Under the pieces are notes generated by a model. It made no database searches. It saw only the letters and a list, made by a program, of their open reading frames with translations, and was not told where the DNA came from. Shown here piece by piece: positions 1 to 12,333 of a stretch of 64,000 nucleotides of DNA (its first letter is position 1; the number at the start of each line of letters is the position of its first letter). Source of the DNA: Stylonectria norvegica (Eukaryota; Ascomycota; Sordariomycetes; Hypocreales; Nectriaceae). The stretch covers positions 1 through 64,000 of the forward strand of contig JAANBC010000162.1 in assembly GCA_014621405.1 (NCBI GenBank), in the 5' to 3' direction. Made by a program: the position numbers and the translations under genes.

Positions 1-798
1 CGGCGCAGATGGCGACCTGGGCGGAGAGCCCGACGATGGACACGCGGATCCGGTCGGCGATGAGGCTGGTGATGGTTTCGTGGATATCGCCCGGGTCGCT
101 AGAGAGCAGGGCGCCGTAGATGATGAGCACCTCCCTCGTGCCGTGAGACGGCGCATGGCTGTCGGGCTTGTCAGCGAGTGCCATGGAAGTAACGGGTAAG
201 AAGAGGAGGCCATGTACAATAATGCGCCGCGGCACATCTCCAGTGCGTTCTGTAGACTCGGGCTACCCTGCGGGTCCTCGCCTTCCAGCGCCTTGAGCTT
301 CTCGATGTGTTCGGCCGGGTTGCCGCCCACGCCGTTGATCATGATAGCCACGCCATCGCGCATGCCCACGATGCCCAGCTGGGAGATGGGGTTCTGCTCG
401 AAGAACTCGCGGACAAAGGCGGCGGCGTAGCTAAGCGTGAGGCGGTAGCGCGTGGGCATCAAGTCCTTCTCCGCCATGGCAAAGGACATGTCGAGGACGA
501 GGACGACGTGGCGGATGATGCCGCGCTGCAAGGGCGTGGTGTCGCGCAGCAGGCGCTTTCGCTTCTCGGCTTCGAGGGTGGTGAGGTTGAGGACGCCATC
601 CTGATCCTCCTCGGGGAGGCCGGTCTCCCAGGTGCGCTTCGATTGTTCCCAGGAGCGGGCGGCGTCTGCTTTTCGAGATCGCGAGGATTTGCCCTTGGAG
701 GGCCGCGGGTCGTCGTCATCGTCGTCGGCGACGCGGTGGTCCATCAGGTCGTCGTCTGACATGTCGCCGGCGACGTACTCGCCATCGGAATCGGCCAT
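1..798 (-). CDS. SSL1: TFIIH core subunit Ssl1/p44 (3' part outside window)
   Basis: The product is the p44/Ssl1 subunit of general transcription and repair factor TFIIH, which supports the XPD helicase in nucleotide excision repair and promoter opening. The ATG is at 798..796. The exons are 798..218 and 158..1, and the gene runs off the left edge. The intron 159..217 (GTACAT...GACAG, 59 bases) joins in frame to give ALFHAPSHGTREVLII. An acidic N-terminus is followed by the von Willebrand A-like fold of the family: RGIIRHVVLVLDMS, then YAAAFVREFFEQNPISQLG, then the GTREVLII strand and RIRVSIVGLSAQV. The C-terminal zinc-binding region is not in the window. Recognition rests on this run of family motifs. 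Confidence 0.92.
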   Translation of the reverse strand, partial: MADSDGEYVAGDMSDDDLMDHRVADDDDDDPRPSKGKSSRSRKADAARSWEQSKRTWETGLPEEDQDGVLNLTTLEAEKRKRLLRDTTPLQRGIIRHVVLVLDMSFAMAEKDLMPTRYRLTLSYAAAFVREFFEQNPISQLGIVGMRDGVAIMINGVGGNPAEHIEKLKALEGEDPQGSPSLQNALEMCRGALLYMASSSYPLLPWHSLTSPTAMRRLTARGRCSSSTAPCSLATRAISTKPSPASSPTGSACPSSGSPPRSPSAP

Positions 799-1546
799 GT
801 TGTAGAATCTCCCCAGAGACGAGTCCACGCAATAACAGGAGTTGATTAGGCGAAATACTGATTTAAAGAGAGTGCGGGTGAATGGTATGGAAATCTACAA
901 TTTGCAGGGTGAACACACTTGAGACGGAATAAAGTGACAAGGCTGCGATCAATGGTTGGCAGCCTTGTTGTAATCGACAGGGAGTCGTGGTGGAGAGCCA
1001 ATGACCGCCGAGCAAAATCACTGCTACTAAGACGAGGGAGCACCAAGACAACAGATGCGGGTGACTAGTACCGTCATGATGAAGAAGGAAACTGTACAGA
1101 GGCTTTGTTGTTTAATCTTTTTTGTATTATTCGAATCTATATTCGACTTCATGTGCATTAGTCGCTCATTCGGGGGTATACTACGAAGCCATGTCTAACT
1201 AAACCACTACACTTGCTGCCGGATAACAAACCCGCCATAGCATGTAGAACAGGTCACTAACCCTCTCTTCCTCCCAATAAATCCCTTGGCGCGAGACTCC
1301 CCCATTGTAACAATGAGCGTAAGCGAGCCTCCTCGCTCGAATACCCAATCGCTCCATCGCGGAGGGTCTGGCGAATACCAATAGCTAAAGAATGCCTCCT
1401 GTTTTGCTCCTTCAAATCATTTCCATCAACATGTGTACATCGTTCGGCTGTAATAGTCGTCGAGTTAGGGAGAGATATTGAAACCTAAAAATTCACGCCA
1501 CCATCCTAAACGCCACTTCCAAAAAGTCGCAATGCCCGCCGCTGTC
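799..1546. other. Intergenic: SSL1 promoter and 3' flank of the Chs7-like gene
   Basis: These 748 bases lie between the 5' end of SSL1 and the 3' end of the next minus-strand gene. Only short unsupported ORFs are present, and I see no RNA gene or repeat. Confidence 0.6.
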
Positions 1547-2717
1547 TTACGGGTACTCGCCCGACGGAGGCATTGGCCAGTCGTCTTCGGTGATGCTCGA
1601 CCAGAAGATCCAGATGGTGACAACGGAGAGTAGGGTGAAGAGCGTCTCGAAGAGCGCGCCATCGATCTTGCCGCTAGTGCCATCGCAGATGTACTTGCTG
1701 ATTTCGTAGTTGAACACTTGGCCAATCGCGAAGAGGACTGCGGCAGCAGTTAGGTAGATCATTGGTCGAGTCTCTCCCAGCACCCGCAGGACGAGGATTG
1801 TCTCGAGAACAAAGAAAGCAACGAGCAAAACGAGGGGTACCAGTTGGTACAAGACGTAGAGGGCGATGTGTCGGTTCGGAGAATTATAGCTGTCGTTCCA
1901 GAAACCGGTCCATTGGAGCCCAGTATCAAGAGCAATGTATCCGGTGCCGATGAGCAGGGCGCCGGCAGAAGCAGCTATCAAGGCCAGGGACATTGGCGTC
2001 CCATCGTCGATGATCTGATATCCGACAACAGCATTCAGTGTCAAAACCCAAGTCGTCGCAATAATCATGCCAATGTGGATGGCGGAGAAAGCCTTATAAA
2101 GGTCAGCAAATGGGAACTGTAGCATATGTTGGAAGTGGGGGACATGATGAGGCGTACAATTCGAGCTGTTTTGTTCAAGGGGAATTCGCCCACAGAAAAG
2201 ATCTCGCAAATGCTGATGAGGATGTAGCCAACAAGAAATAATTGCATCTCCCTAGTTAATCGTGAGCGTTTGTAGACATGCCAGGATCGAGTGTAATTGA
2301 GCATACCTTCGGCCAACTGCCGCTCTCTTCTTTTCTGACCGCAATATCAGGAATGCGGCGGTGACGATAGCGAGACCACATAGCAAAATTGACCCCAGGT
2401 TCCCCAGGTGTTTACCCCCATGGAGAGAGATACCCTTGAGTTGGCATCCTCCCCAAGAGCCATTCTGGTCATGGTCGGGTGATGATAGGATCTATAAGAC
2501 ATTGGTCAGTGTTCCAATTCCATTATTTCGTCTCCACAGCGGGCTGTCGATCGAGGTTCGAGTTCGAGGTCGCGGGTCTCACGTACATTGCAGACTGGTA
2601 AAGTCGAATCTCGACAAAAGTCCTGTCGCACGAGATGTTAGACAAACACATCAACCAAGGCGGGGTTGCCGTGGGTAGGAAGCATACGTGGAAGTTGCCA
2701 AATGCTGTTGACCCCAT
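1547..2717 (-). CDS. Chs7-family multipass membrane protein (PF12271-like)
   Basis: This is a protein of the chitin synthase III export chaperone family, whose best known member, yeast Chs7, lets chitin synthase leave the ER. I assembled five exons: 2717..2688, 2622..2587, 2491..2307, 2251..2158 and 2092..1547. They give 296 residues and the frame closes at every junction. The start is MGSTAFGNFH joined to DFCRDSTLPVCN, and the first two exons are only 30 and 36 nucleotides. About seven hydrophobic segments follow, with family-like motifs GGKHLGNLGS, AAVGRREMQLFLVG, ISICEIFSVGEFPL, GYQIIDDGTP and IDGALFETLFTL, and an acidic tail SSITEDDWP. It belongs to the Chs7-like branch with the CEIFSVG motif, so I do not assign the CHS7 symbol. 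ER location is inferred from the family. Confidence 0.85.
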
Positions 2718-5700
2718 TGTGATTGCGGAAGCTGGGCAGCTCGGTCAGGTTCGCATCCACGGGGCAATCAGATTTGGGGGTAGGTCGAGGTCGAGTCCGT
2801 TGGTGACGAAATAACGTTGCTCGAGTCCCTCGCCTTCGATCGCGTCGTCGCGGGTTCGGTCGAGCCCTCTCAGGATGAATCGGTTTTTTTTTTCTCGCTC
2901 TGGTGGTTCCAACTCCAAGCTTGGGGTGGCTGGCAGTTCCCGAGGAGACGCACTTTGTTGGCAGCCCTGTCCTTCCCACGCACTGTTTCCTTTACTCGGT
3001 GATTAGGCTGCTGAATTGTTGGGGGTTTCTTTCTCTTGTTTTGCAGCGGCGCTTGTTGAGCAGCTTCTGGCGATGCTGAAGCGTACAGCAAAAGCCACAA
3101 TGGACGGCGATGGTGGGCGTCGAAGTTCGTGGGTCGTAGCTCAGCAGTGTTGTGATGGACAAGAAGCCGGTTTCCAACAGCGGCGGGCCAGTATAATAAA
3201 CCAGGGCCCCCCCAAGCCCCCCAAGCCCCCCCGTAGCAGTGGCCGTGGCCCAGTGGCGCCTCACTGCTCACCTAGTAGTGGCCCCATCCATGGATATCTT
3301 AGCGGGCGGACCCCCCTAAGGCAGGAACCGGCTCGCTGAGTGGCTCGCTGAGTGGCTGAGGTGGAGGAGAAGCCGGCCGACGCTAGTGTTTGGCCATCTG
3401 CGATTGGTCCGAGACTTCTGATTGCGGCGGCCCACGCCTGATGAGGCCGGGCTGCGAGATTGCTGTTACGACATGAGACAGCCTCTTTCTACGGCAAAGT
3501 GCCAAGTTGCAAGGAGGGAGCTTGGGAGGGAGGACAAGGAGGGAGATGGCGCCCTCGATGATGGAGTGATACTTTGGACGGAGGGCGCTGAGAACCTGAA
3601 GAACCCAGCTACAACGAGGAACGAGGACTTTGTCGCACACAATGCACGCATTACGGGCTACCATGCGCTCCACCGCAGCACCCACGCCCAACAACAAACA
3701 TTAAACCTGCAGCCCATCGACGGCTGTGGTGGCTCCCGTCTCATTCACAACAAGGGTGTCGGACAGAGAGAGTGTGGCGGCGCATGCGGCCACCCATTGT
3801 CGACGTAGCATGTACGCACTCTAAAAGTGGCCTCTAAACAGGGCCCTCCTCCAGCTAGGGACAAAGTCCAGAGGGAGTTTTCAACTTTTGCAAGGGCTGG
3901 GGCGGCGCGCGCGGTGCTAACTGCTATTGAAGGTAAGGCGCGGTTGGTGCTGGTGAGGATCATGCTGAGGCGTAACCCAAGTGCAAGTACATGTAATCTT
4001 GCTGGTTTATGCATCATGAGTTGGATGCCCTACATCCTGCCCCTTGAGCCCCTGGTGGTGAGTGAACCAGTCTCCTTCTTCCAGAACCCGTCGCCTGCTC
4101 CTCTTGGTCGCCCTTGTGTTCTTCCATTGGCTGGCTGGATACTAATGCGGGAGACCATGGTTCATGTGTATTGTGTACGAATATTCGTGAACAACCTTGA
4201 TTCGAATATTGAACCTTGAAGCTGCGATGGTCGGCTGCGAGTGTCACCTCGAGAGATTGGACGACGAACGATGGCGCAGAGGCGCCGTCACGGGTAGCCG
4301 TTTCAACGTCCACTTATTACCGACTTGGCCAAACTGCGTTACCATTCTCTTGGCAGGCACACTACGGTACGAAAAACCAGGCGCCTCGCCTGGATCGTGG
4401 GTGCTGCTAGGGAAACCGGCTCTTGATCCATGATCCACTCGCGCGTGGATGACTTCATCTTCATTCCTTGGATTCAGTCACGGCCTGTCCAACATGGCCA
4501 ATTGGGTATCAACAATATCTCGACGGGCTCTGATGTAATCGTCTCTACAACGAACCCCAGCTATTCCTCCAACTTCTCTGTAGGTAGTCTAGCGCGACCG
4601 GATTTCAAACCTCTCTGTTGAAACGCGACGTGCCTCGGTCTCGGTCGGACTTTCACACTGAGACTCTGAGACTCCTGTCTCGATACGAAGTACTAGTTAA
4701 GTGCCTCGTCCTATGCAAGATCCTTTCAAAAGCCGTATGCACTCCACTCCAATGCGCGAATCTCGAGTTGACCGTCAGTCTATTCCAACATAGAATTTTT
4801 TTTAAAGTACCTATATTGAGCTGCATAGCTCGATTTGGGGAGAATGGACATATCCAATACGAAGTACGAAGTACGGTACAGCGCAAGCCCGCCTTAACCG
4901 AACAAACGCCTCGTCGCTAAAAGCTAGAGTTCCCAGCTAATGTTTCAGACATTTCGACCACCACGCACCAGCCACGTCTATGACCCACCCGCCTTGCGTC
5001 TCGACTCCTAGCCCGTAAATATCGCCACTTCACCAACGAACTTGACAACGCACTGGACTGGTTCGTCGGTGATGCCAAAAACAGCAACAGCCTGCGTGGT
5101 CGCATGGGTTCAGAGGCGGGATCGTGGAGAAGATCGCCGCCCGCCAGTTCCGCCTCAGCGAGCAGCAGCATGACCCGTGTCTGCAGCCCTGGGGTTCACA
5201 ACTCAGCCCGTCCATTTGACTAGGGGCTTCTATGGAATCATCCACGACATACTCTTGATTGAAACTTCTATTGGCCGACGAATAGGCACCGCCTCGTTCT
5301 CATGTCGTCAGATTTCAACACCGATTTCTTTTGCACTGCGGTGACTAATGCTTACCCATTATCCGGCCAAGCATATTGTTAGAAATTATCATATTGAAGG
5401 CAGGAATATCTCAGATAATGAGCTTCACCGGGCGATAGATGGATGTCTCCTTAGGCAGCGGATTGATAGCAAGGGTGCTATGAGCAGACTTACTCTTTTG
5501 TGGGCTCGTACTTGGTAGACTCTGTAGAAGCTTGTGGTGGATGTGGAGTTTCCGCCTTTGTGTTGCGATCCGTGGACATCACCTTAACCACAACCACAGT
5601 CAGAATCTTGGAAGATCAACCTTCACTGAAAGTTTGAACTGCTATGCGGGTAGTATATTGGCCAGTGCATTCGAGTATGGGAAATTTGACGATGGTCTCT

Positions 5701-8700
5701 GGTCTACACTGCGGATAACCACTCAGCATAAATGACCATCTTGATGAATAGCTCCCCAAATAGCTCCCCAGCCTTTTCGAGAGTAGCGATCAATATAAAA
5801 CAGGAGAAATCTAAGAACTCTATAATCGGTATCGTGCTGTTGCACTGATGCTAGGTGGCCGAGAGTCGACTTAAAGTACTTCCCATCCTGTGTCGCAGAT
5901 GATGAGATGCATGACTTAGAGATGGAAGAATACACTCCAGAAGGCGCTTGACCAGTTGGTTCTGAAAACAATCTTTATACGGAAACACATGGAAAATGCT
6001 CGACTGTTGCAAGCTCAGTCACTCCGCAGCAGTGTCAATCAGCCATGGATCCATGTTAATTGAACTTGAACCGCGCAGAGCACATGTAGGAGGGATTACG
6101 AACCAACGAGATTCTAGCACAACAGGGAACGCTATACGTTTTCCATGCATACTCAGCTTTATTTACACGTCGGCACATTTCTAAATGCATAGCTTCTACG
6201 TATACCCCAATTTGGTTCCGCGTGGAACCGAGGAGAATTTGGGACACTCGAGTCAACATCGGTGATTGTTCGGAGCCTGTCTCTGATGATTAAATCCATG
6301 GAGTTGTTGTCGTACTTGTGGTTCAAGCGTTCTCTGGAGGTCGTAGGACAAGTTTGGTCCGGCTTTCTGGTGAGTTTGAATGGCGGTCTGGGTGTGGTCA
6401 AGATGTGCATTACGCTCAGCGAGCCTGAGTCCAAATTAAGAGCAAGTATTCGTCAAAGAGAAAGATAAGTCTTAAGGAAGATAGGTTAAACTTAACTTTT
6501 TCTTAGGTTTCAAGTGGGTTCTCATTTTTATGGGCGCTCGCAATGTCAAAGCAGATACATTACTCATTGAATAGTCGGACCGCGTTCCGGATGATGTATC
6601 ACGATCATGTATGGATGGGGCTACGTATCCTTTCTCTGCATTTCCATGGCAATGGCCAGGTGTTACTAAATGACCCGCTCCACGTGTAGGGCTCCATAGA
6701 AAATGATGTTGTGCATTGCCATGCAACTACTCATATCACATAACACATAGTCTGTCCGTGGCTGCGCACGTTGGGTGAGGACAATAGCCACGGTTATGTT
6801 TGATTGGTTGATGTAGTAGAGAGACCATGGTCTATGAAGGTCTCACAAGATGATCGGTCTCTTTCAAATCCCGAGTCTCTAAACCAAATGTGGGAGTATC
6901 GGCCATTCAACATTTACTGGTTGAGAGACGTAACAAACCGAGTTGTTCGGCAGGTACAGTCGGACGCTGTGCAGCAAAACGGCTTCGGAATTGGTGCATC
7001 TGGCCATGGTAAGACGATATTTATGAACAGCTGAGCGGCCCGTATCGCGAGTCAGTGTCTCACCATAATGAATTATACTTGGACCTGTGATGTGCCGCGA
7101 GTCTTCCTCCTGTTTAGATGGGATCTTGACGCTTGAAGGGCAAATCAGCCAAAAAGGGTAACGCAGCAAACTGCTCAGCTTCTCGAGGTGGACTTTATAA
7201 AATATCGTGTACAAGAGACACAGAGACAGTAGCCTATATGCACACTTACCAAAAGGAGAGTCGTGACCATGTCGACAACAGCTGATGGTAGAAAATCATG
7301 CTCATGTGTGTAGGGTATAACACTTTCGACCTCAGCTGACCAGCTGAAAGCATGCGCGTACAGGGGTTCCCCGTACTCTTGAGCTGCAACAAAAGTAATG
7401 TGACCACGAAGTTGGACCCCGATGGTAGTCGTGAGCCCACGACACGATACCTAGATGAGAAGATTCGGGGGGGGGGGAGCGGTGTGATGGTTCTTCTTGT
7501 GTCCCTCGAAAGTGGGCCACAAGGTGGCCTGGGTCGAGTGGCTATTGACATGGGCGTCTAGGATCCTCCACCATCAAAAGAGCGAGAATCATCCGCCCGA
7601 GGCATTGGGTTTTATATCACAATGTTATCAGAGCCAATTATTGGTCAACTCGGCAACGGGGGAGCTCCGGCCCGGTAGCGGTGCGGAGGAAGTGGGGGCT
7701 CCGGCCGGCGCACGTTGTCATGACAGAAACGGCCGGCTAACGGACGACAGTTTGACTCAGACGGAGAAATCTAAGGTGAAGCGGTTTTCCGGCTGGTTGT
7801 GTCAGACAGTGCAATTGATAAAACGCCTGGCGCGCTAACTGATTTACTTATGACTGCTTTGCTGCTGTAATACCCATCAATGATCGGCTGCCCGAGAGCA
7901 AGATCTGACGGGCGATGGTTCCTCCCAAGGCCCCAACGTGCATGATAACCTATACCCTCTGACGTAGAGCGTCTCCACAATTCGAGTCAAGCGTCAGTTC
8001 AAAGAGAAGCGAAAAAGGACTTGGGCCCCGCGATAGGCGGAAGGACGTTGAGAGTGGAGGAGGACGGGGGGGGATCGCTGGGCCGTCCGCCACCCCGGCC
8101 GTCACGTCGAAGCCGTGAGTGGCCCTCGGCGAGAGCGCGGTGGAGGAGGATGATAACAGAGTGGATGAGTACAATCTGAAGTGTACTGTAAGAGAGACAG
8201 ACGGCAGACAGTGTATTCTAGGCCGTAGGAGTCCAATAGTTATCCAGGGAGATTAACACTGGGGAATGCACGTTATCAGCAATTTTCATGTCAGCCCCCT
8301 GGGAAAAGCCGAGGTGAGCTGCGCTGGCTGAAGTGAGAGCCCCTAAGAGATCCATGGATGGACGGGATGAATGGTGCTGAAGTTGGAGGCAATGGAAGCA
8401 GCTGCAAGCCCCTGAGTGCATGTCCGGGCAGTAGGTGTCTTTCGCGTCCTGACGCGCGCCGCTGCGCTGTGAAATCCGCAGGTCCCGTCCATTCAATTTC
8501 CATCTGTCCTCTCGCCCTTTGCTTTCTCTGATCCATCTCTCTGACTGCCCTGTTGATATTTTGTGCTCCTTCATCAGCAACTCACTCACTCACCCTTTGT
8601 CAATCCTTTAACCGCGGCTCCCGCTCGCGTCATCGCCAATCCCGCAGCCTCTCCGGATCCCTACCTTAGTCGGCTGACGGTTGTTCGGTATCCATCGCTG

Positions 8701-9210
8701 TGCACTTCGTCCCCCGGAGTTTATCATCTGTCTCATCGTCCCGTGGTCACCTGCATCTCGATTGGCACGTTGTACCTTACTTTGGGACCATCTGGGACCA
8801 ACGGCGAACGGCCCGACGACCGACGACGCTCCGGTTTCTTTCCACTCAGGAACCATCCCCATCAACGCGGCGTACAGCGCCCTACAACGCCCTGCAACGT
8901 CCTATCATAACGCCCATTGACGGAGGCCCAGTGACCGCGGTGACTGACTGAACTGACTGCATCACGCATCCTTCACACCCTGCATCATATCATCAGGCAC
9001 GTGCAAGAGGCACCAGGAGATCTACTCTACCGGTATTGTCAATATTGCTCGGCTGAGATACACTAGCCCCGGCCTGTCCAACCCAAGAAGACCAGAGGAC
9101 CACCAGAGGACCAGCAGAGGACCCTTGATTCTGTATCCCGTCTTTCGTCACCCGACCCCATAATTCCCGTCGCTCCGCCGCCCTTGCTGAGGCACCCCCC
9201 CCCCAGATAA
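2718..9210. other. Large gap with no convincing gene
   Basis: This is 6.5 kb between the start of the Chs7-like gene and the coding extension of the sugar transporter. ORFs here are short, lack domains and show no sustained third-position GC bias. Noted content: C-rich tracts near 3205-3235; a GCTGAGTGGCTC direct repeat near 3333-3356; TACGAAGTAC motifs at 4683 and 4857; a small ORF 5348..5518; an 11-G run near 7467; ATCCATGGAT palindromes at 3286 and 8350; and the complete absence of ATG from 8423 onwards. The right end is the likely promoter and leader of the transporter. Confidence 0.55.
9061..9125. repeat. Short tandem repeat (ACCAGAGGACC units)
   Basis: Three imperfect 10-11 base copies of CAGAGGACCA lie side by side near 9091-9122, in the leader region upstream of the sugar transporter. 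Confidence 0.6.
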
Positions 9211-9792
9211 CCTTCTTTGGCTCCAAGGAAAAGGCGTTCCCCGTCTACCGTCCTCTACCGTCTCTACCCAATCTCTAAAACTGCAGACGGGCGCTGCTGC
9301 TTCACAGCCCCCAGATCCCCCAAGATTCCTTCTCCAAAGCCCGCCCGTCGTCTCCCCTCCAACATCCCCTTGCGGACCCTCCCGCCGCGCCCGGACTACG
9401 AGCACGACCACGACTCTGCCGCGACGTCATTGCTATCGTCCCGCGGTGGCTATCACCAGCACCAGCATCAGGACCATCACCACCACCACCGCCGCTCCTT
9501 CTCGTCATCTTCCGGCTCCGAATCGTCCTGGACCGACACGGGCGATATCGGCGAGCAGCTGGCCGACGACGACCCTCTCCGTCTGCAGCTCTCCAGCGAG
9601 GTCGAGGAGGAACTGCTAGCTGGCGTCCAACGACGGCACGCTAAGCACAAGAAGGTCCGCATCCAAGCCTCGTCGCCGCGCCGCCATCAGCGCAACCGAT
9701 CGCGGCCCATTGTCATCGACAAGGAGGCCATCGAGGTCCCGGACTTCACTCCTCTTCGTCCCTCACGCGCCGAACGCTACATCGGTACCATC
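9211..9792 (+). other. In-frame coding-like N-terminal extension of the sugar transporter, no ATG
   Basis: This frame is open from the TAA at 9208 and runs straight into the transporter ATG at 9793. From about 9360 it shows strong third-position C/G bias and protein-like content: a His-rich stretch, an acidic stretch (TGDIGEQLADDDPLRL) and a basic/acidic stretch ending VIDKEAIEVPDFTPLRP. No ATG occurs in any frame between 8423 and 9792. Translation must therefore begin at a near-cognate codon, or an upstream exon with the ATG is spliced in; acceptors near 9286 or 9307 are possible. If instead it is an untranslated leader, its codon bias is hard to explain. Confidence 0.55.
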
Positions 9793-11699
9793 ATGTCGGG
9801 CGGACAGTCTATCCACGGCCTAACGGGCAAAGCTCTGCTGTACGGAAGAGCCCAATCTCCATACCTGTCACTTCGCCTGTGCTGACAGTCTCGCTTCTAG
9901 CTATTTTACGAGCATCTTTGTGTCGTTGGGCGTCTTCCTATTCGGCTATGACCAGGGCGTCATGTCGGGCATTATCACGTACGAAGCATCCCTGGCCTCA
10001 TTTTTAATTATGCCCGGGACAGGTTGCTAATCAAGTTCTGTAGCGGCCCATACTTCATCGATTACTTCAACCACCCCTCCAAGGCCCAGGTCGGAACCAT
10101 GGTTGCTATCCTGGAAATTGGTGCCTTCATTTCTTCTTTGATAGTCGGTCGTCTAGGAGATATCATCGGTCGACGAAGAACTATATTCTACGGATCCTGT
10201 ATCTTCTTTGTAGGAGGATCACTGCAGACTATAGCGACCTCTATGGCCCTCATGATGGTTGGTCGTTTCATTGCTGGTCTCGGTGTCGGCATGCTGTCGA
10301 CCATTGTGCCCATCTATCAGTCCGAGATTTCCCCTCCGCATAATCGTGGAAAGCTGGCATGCATCGAGTTCTCGGGAAATATTGTCGGTTACACAACATC
10401 TGTCTGGGTTGACTATGGATGCGGCTTTATCGACAGTGACCTGTCGTGGCGTATTCCCCTGGCCCTGCAATGTGTCATGGGTGCTCTTCTGGCAATGGGC
10501 AGCCTGGTTATCGTCGAATCCCCCAGGTGAGTACATTCTCCAAAATGCATTGACTCAAATTTCTGACAGCATCAGGTGGCTTTTGGACAACGATCATGAC
10601 GAGGAGGGCATGGTTGTGATTGCCAACCTCTACGGCGGCGGTGACATCCACAACACCAAGGCCCGAGACGAGTATCGCGAGATCAAGATGGACGTTCTGC
10701 TGCAGCGTCAAGAGGGCGAACGATCTTACAGCGAAATGTTCCGAAAATATAGGACCCGAGTCTTCATCGCCATGTCCGCCCAGGGCCTGGCTCAGCTGAA
10801 TGGGATCAACGTCATATCATACTACGCTCCCTACGTCTTCGAATCTGCCGGTTGGTATGGCCACGATGCCGTGCTCATGACGGGCCTCAATGGCATCACC
10901 TACTTGCTGTCCACGATTCCCCCATGGTATCTTGTGGATCGATGGGGCAGACGAAATATCCTAATGTCTGGTGCGGTTATGATGGCAATATCTCTGTCTA
11001 TGATCTCATACTTCATCTACCTCGATGTCAAATGGACTCCCCGCTTGGTTGTCTTGTTTGTCATGATCTACAACGCGGCGTTTGGTTACTCCTGGGGACC
11101 GATACCTTGGCTTTACCCGCCTGAGATTCTCCCCATGAGCGTCCGATCCAAGGGTGCCAGTCTGTCGACGGCGACCAACTGGGCTGCAAACTGGCTGGTC
11201 GGTGAAATGACCCCCATCTTGCAGGAATGGATCAAATGGCGAATGTATCTTGTCCACGCCTTTTTCTGTGTGGTCAGCTTGGTCATTGGTATGTTCCCCC
11301 GTAAATTGAAAATGCCGCAAATTCTGACATTGATTAGTTTACTTCATCTACCCGGAAACCTGTGGAGTCCGCCTCGAGGATATGGATTCTCTGTTTGGAG
11401 ATGCTACAACTGCCATGGGCACCCCGTCCATCCGCGCCGAGACTGGGTCGCTCATGAGACCTGGCTCACCCGTGGGATCTAGTCGTGGACCCTTTGGGCC
11501 CTCGTCCGCCATTCCTGGCCTATCTCTCGACCCCCCGAGCATGGACGATGATAACAAGGCGAACGCCCCGACCGGCAGCGGCGAGGACCGAAGCATCGGT
11601 AACTGGCTTTCCAGAGTTGTTGGCCGAAACCGTTCGGACAGCGGTAGCAGTGCCCAATACGCTCCGTTGGGGCAAGACGAGGCCCGCAACAACAGCTGA
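9793..11699 (+). CDS. MFS sugar/hexose transporter
   Basis: This is a twelve-helix major facilitator of the sugar porter family, expected in the plasma membrane for hexose-type sugars; the substrate cannot be read from the sequence. Exons are 9793..9839, 9901..9978, 10044..10526, 10576..11288 and 11338..11699, giving 560 residues from the ATG at 9793. Landmarks in order: LFGYDQGVMSGIIT in helix 1, GRLGDIIGRRR after helix 2, GRFIAGLGVGMLS, VESPRWLL closing the first half, GINVISYYAP in helix 7, DRWGRR after helix 8, and YPETCGVRLEDMD after helix 12. The C-terminal tail is long, Ser/Pro/Gly-rich and hydrophilic (about 100 residues). The ATG chosen is the first in the region, but an apparently coding extension precedes it, so the true N-terminus is probably longer. 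Confidence 0.85.
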
Positions 11700-12333
11700 T
11701 AGAGCGACCTTTGCATGTGTGTTGGTAGAATTCTGCATATAGATGGTGCACGAGACGTCTTACGTGCTACCAATGCGAGATAAATGTTACGAAAGGAGGC
11801 ATGGGTTTAGAAGGCCGAGTCAGTACAACGCAGATACGCTGGAACAGGCGTAGCGACTGCACTTTGGATACATCGGAATGCAAACAGCAAATATCTTGGG
11901 TACAAGACGGGGAGATTTTGGGTGGTGGTGTTATTAGACTATGGCGTCTATGAGGAATAAGACGGCGGCTACCGTTGTATAAACAATTAATGACTTTCGC
12001 AAGGTCAGACTATGACCGGCATAGTATATGTTCGAAAGGCGCTTTCTCGATTCTGAGGTAGAAGTAGGAAACTTGAAACCGGTGAAGCGAAATATTGCGA
12101 GAGCGAATTTTGATATTGCCTCCCTGTTTGAATCATTCGAAATTTGGTGAATTCTTTAGCATCAAGGATGGGATTCTCGAAAGTAGCAAAAGTCTCGGGA
12201 TGGTCCGAGCGTCACAGCAGCCCACTCACGATTTGCTGTAGTAACTGTGAATAGCCCAACTACATGTATCTCTATCGCCGAGTATCCCTCCACCATCCAT
12301 CTCAGAATATAAGAGGAGGACGGGGGCAGCGTC
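11700..12333. other. Intergenic, 3' flank of transporter and promoter of LYR gene
   Basis: These 634 bases contain nothing I can support beyond untranslated flanks. TATAAG-like sequence near 12307 lies too close to the ATG at 12334 to act as an ordinary TATA box. Confidence 0.5.

Noticed and set aside
3422..3808. A 128-codon plus-strand ORF in the first large gap
   Set aside because: Composition looks random, there is no domain, and it overlaps other equally long ORFs on the opposite strand.
6804..7034. A 76-codon ORF with a P-loop-like GASGHGKT
   Set aside because: The motif is isolated, with no surrounding ATPase sequence and no start codon support.
9217..9219. TTG at 9217 as the start of the sugar transporter
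   Set aside because: It is only the first near-cognate codon after a stop; there is no evidence that it is used, so I kept ATG 9793 as the secure start and listed the extension separately.
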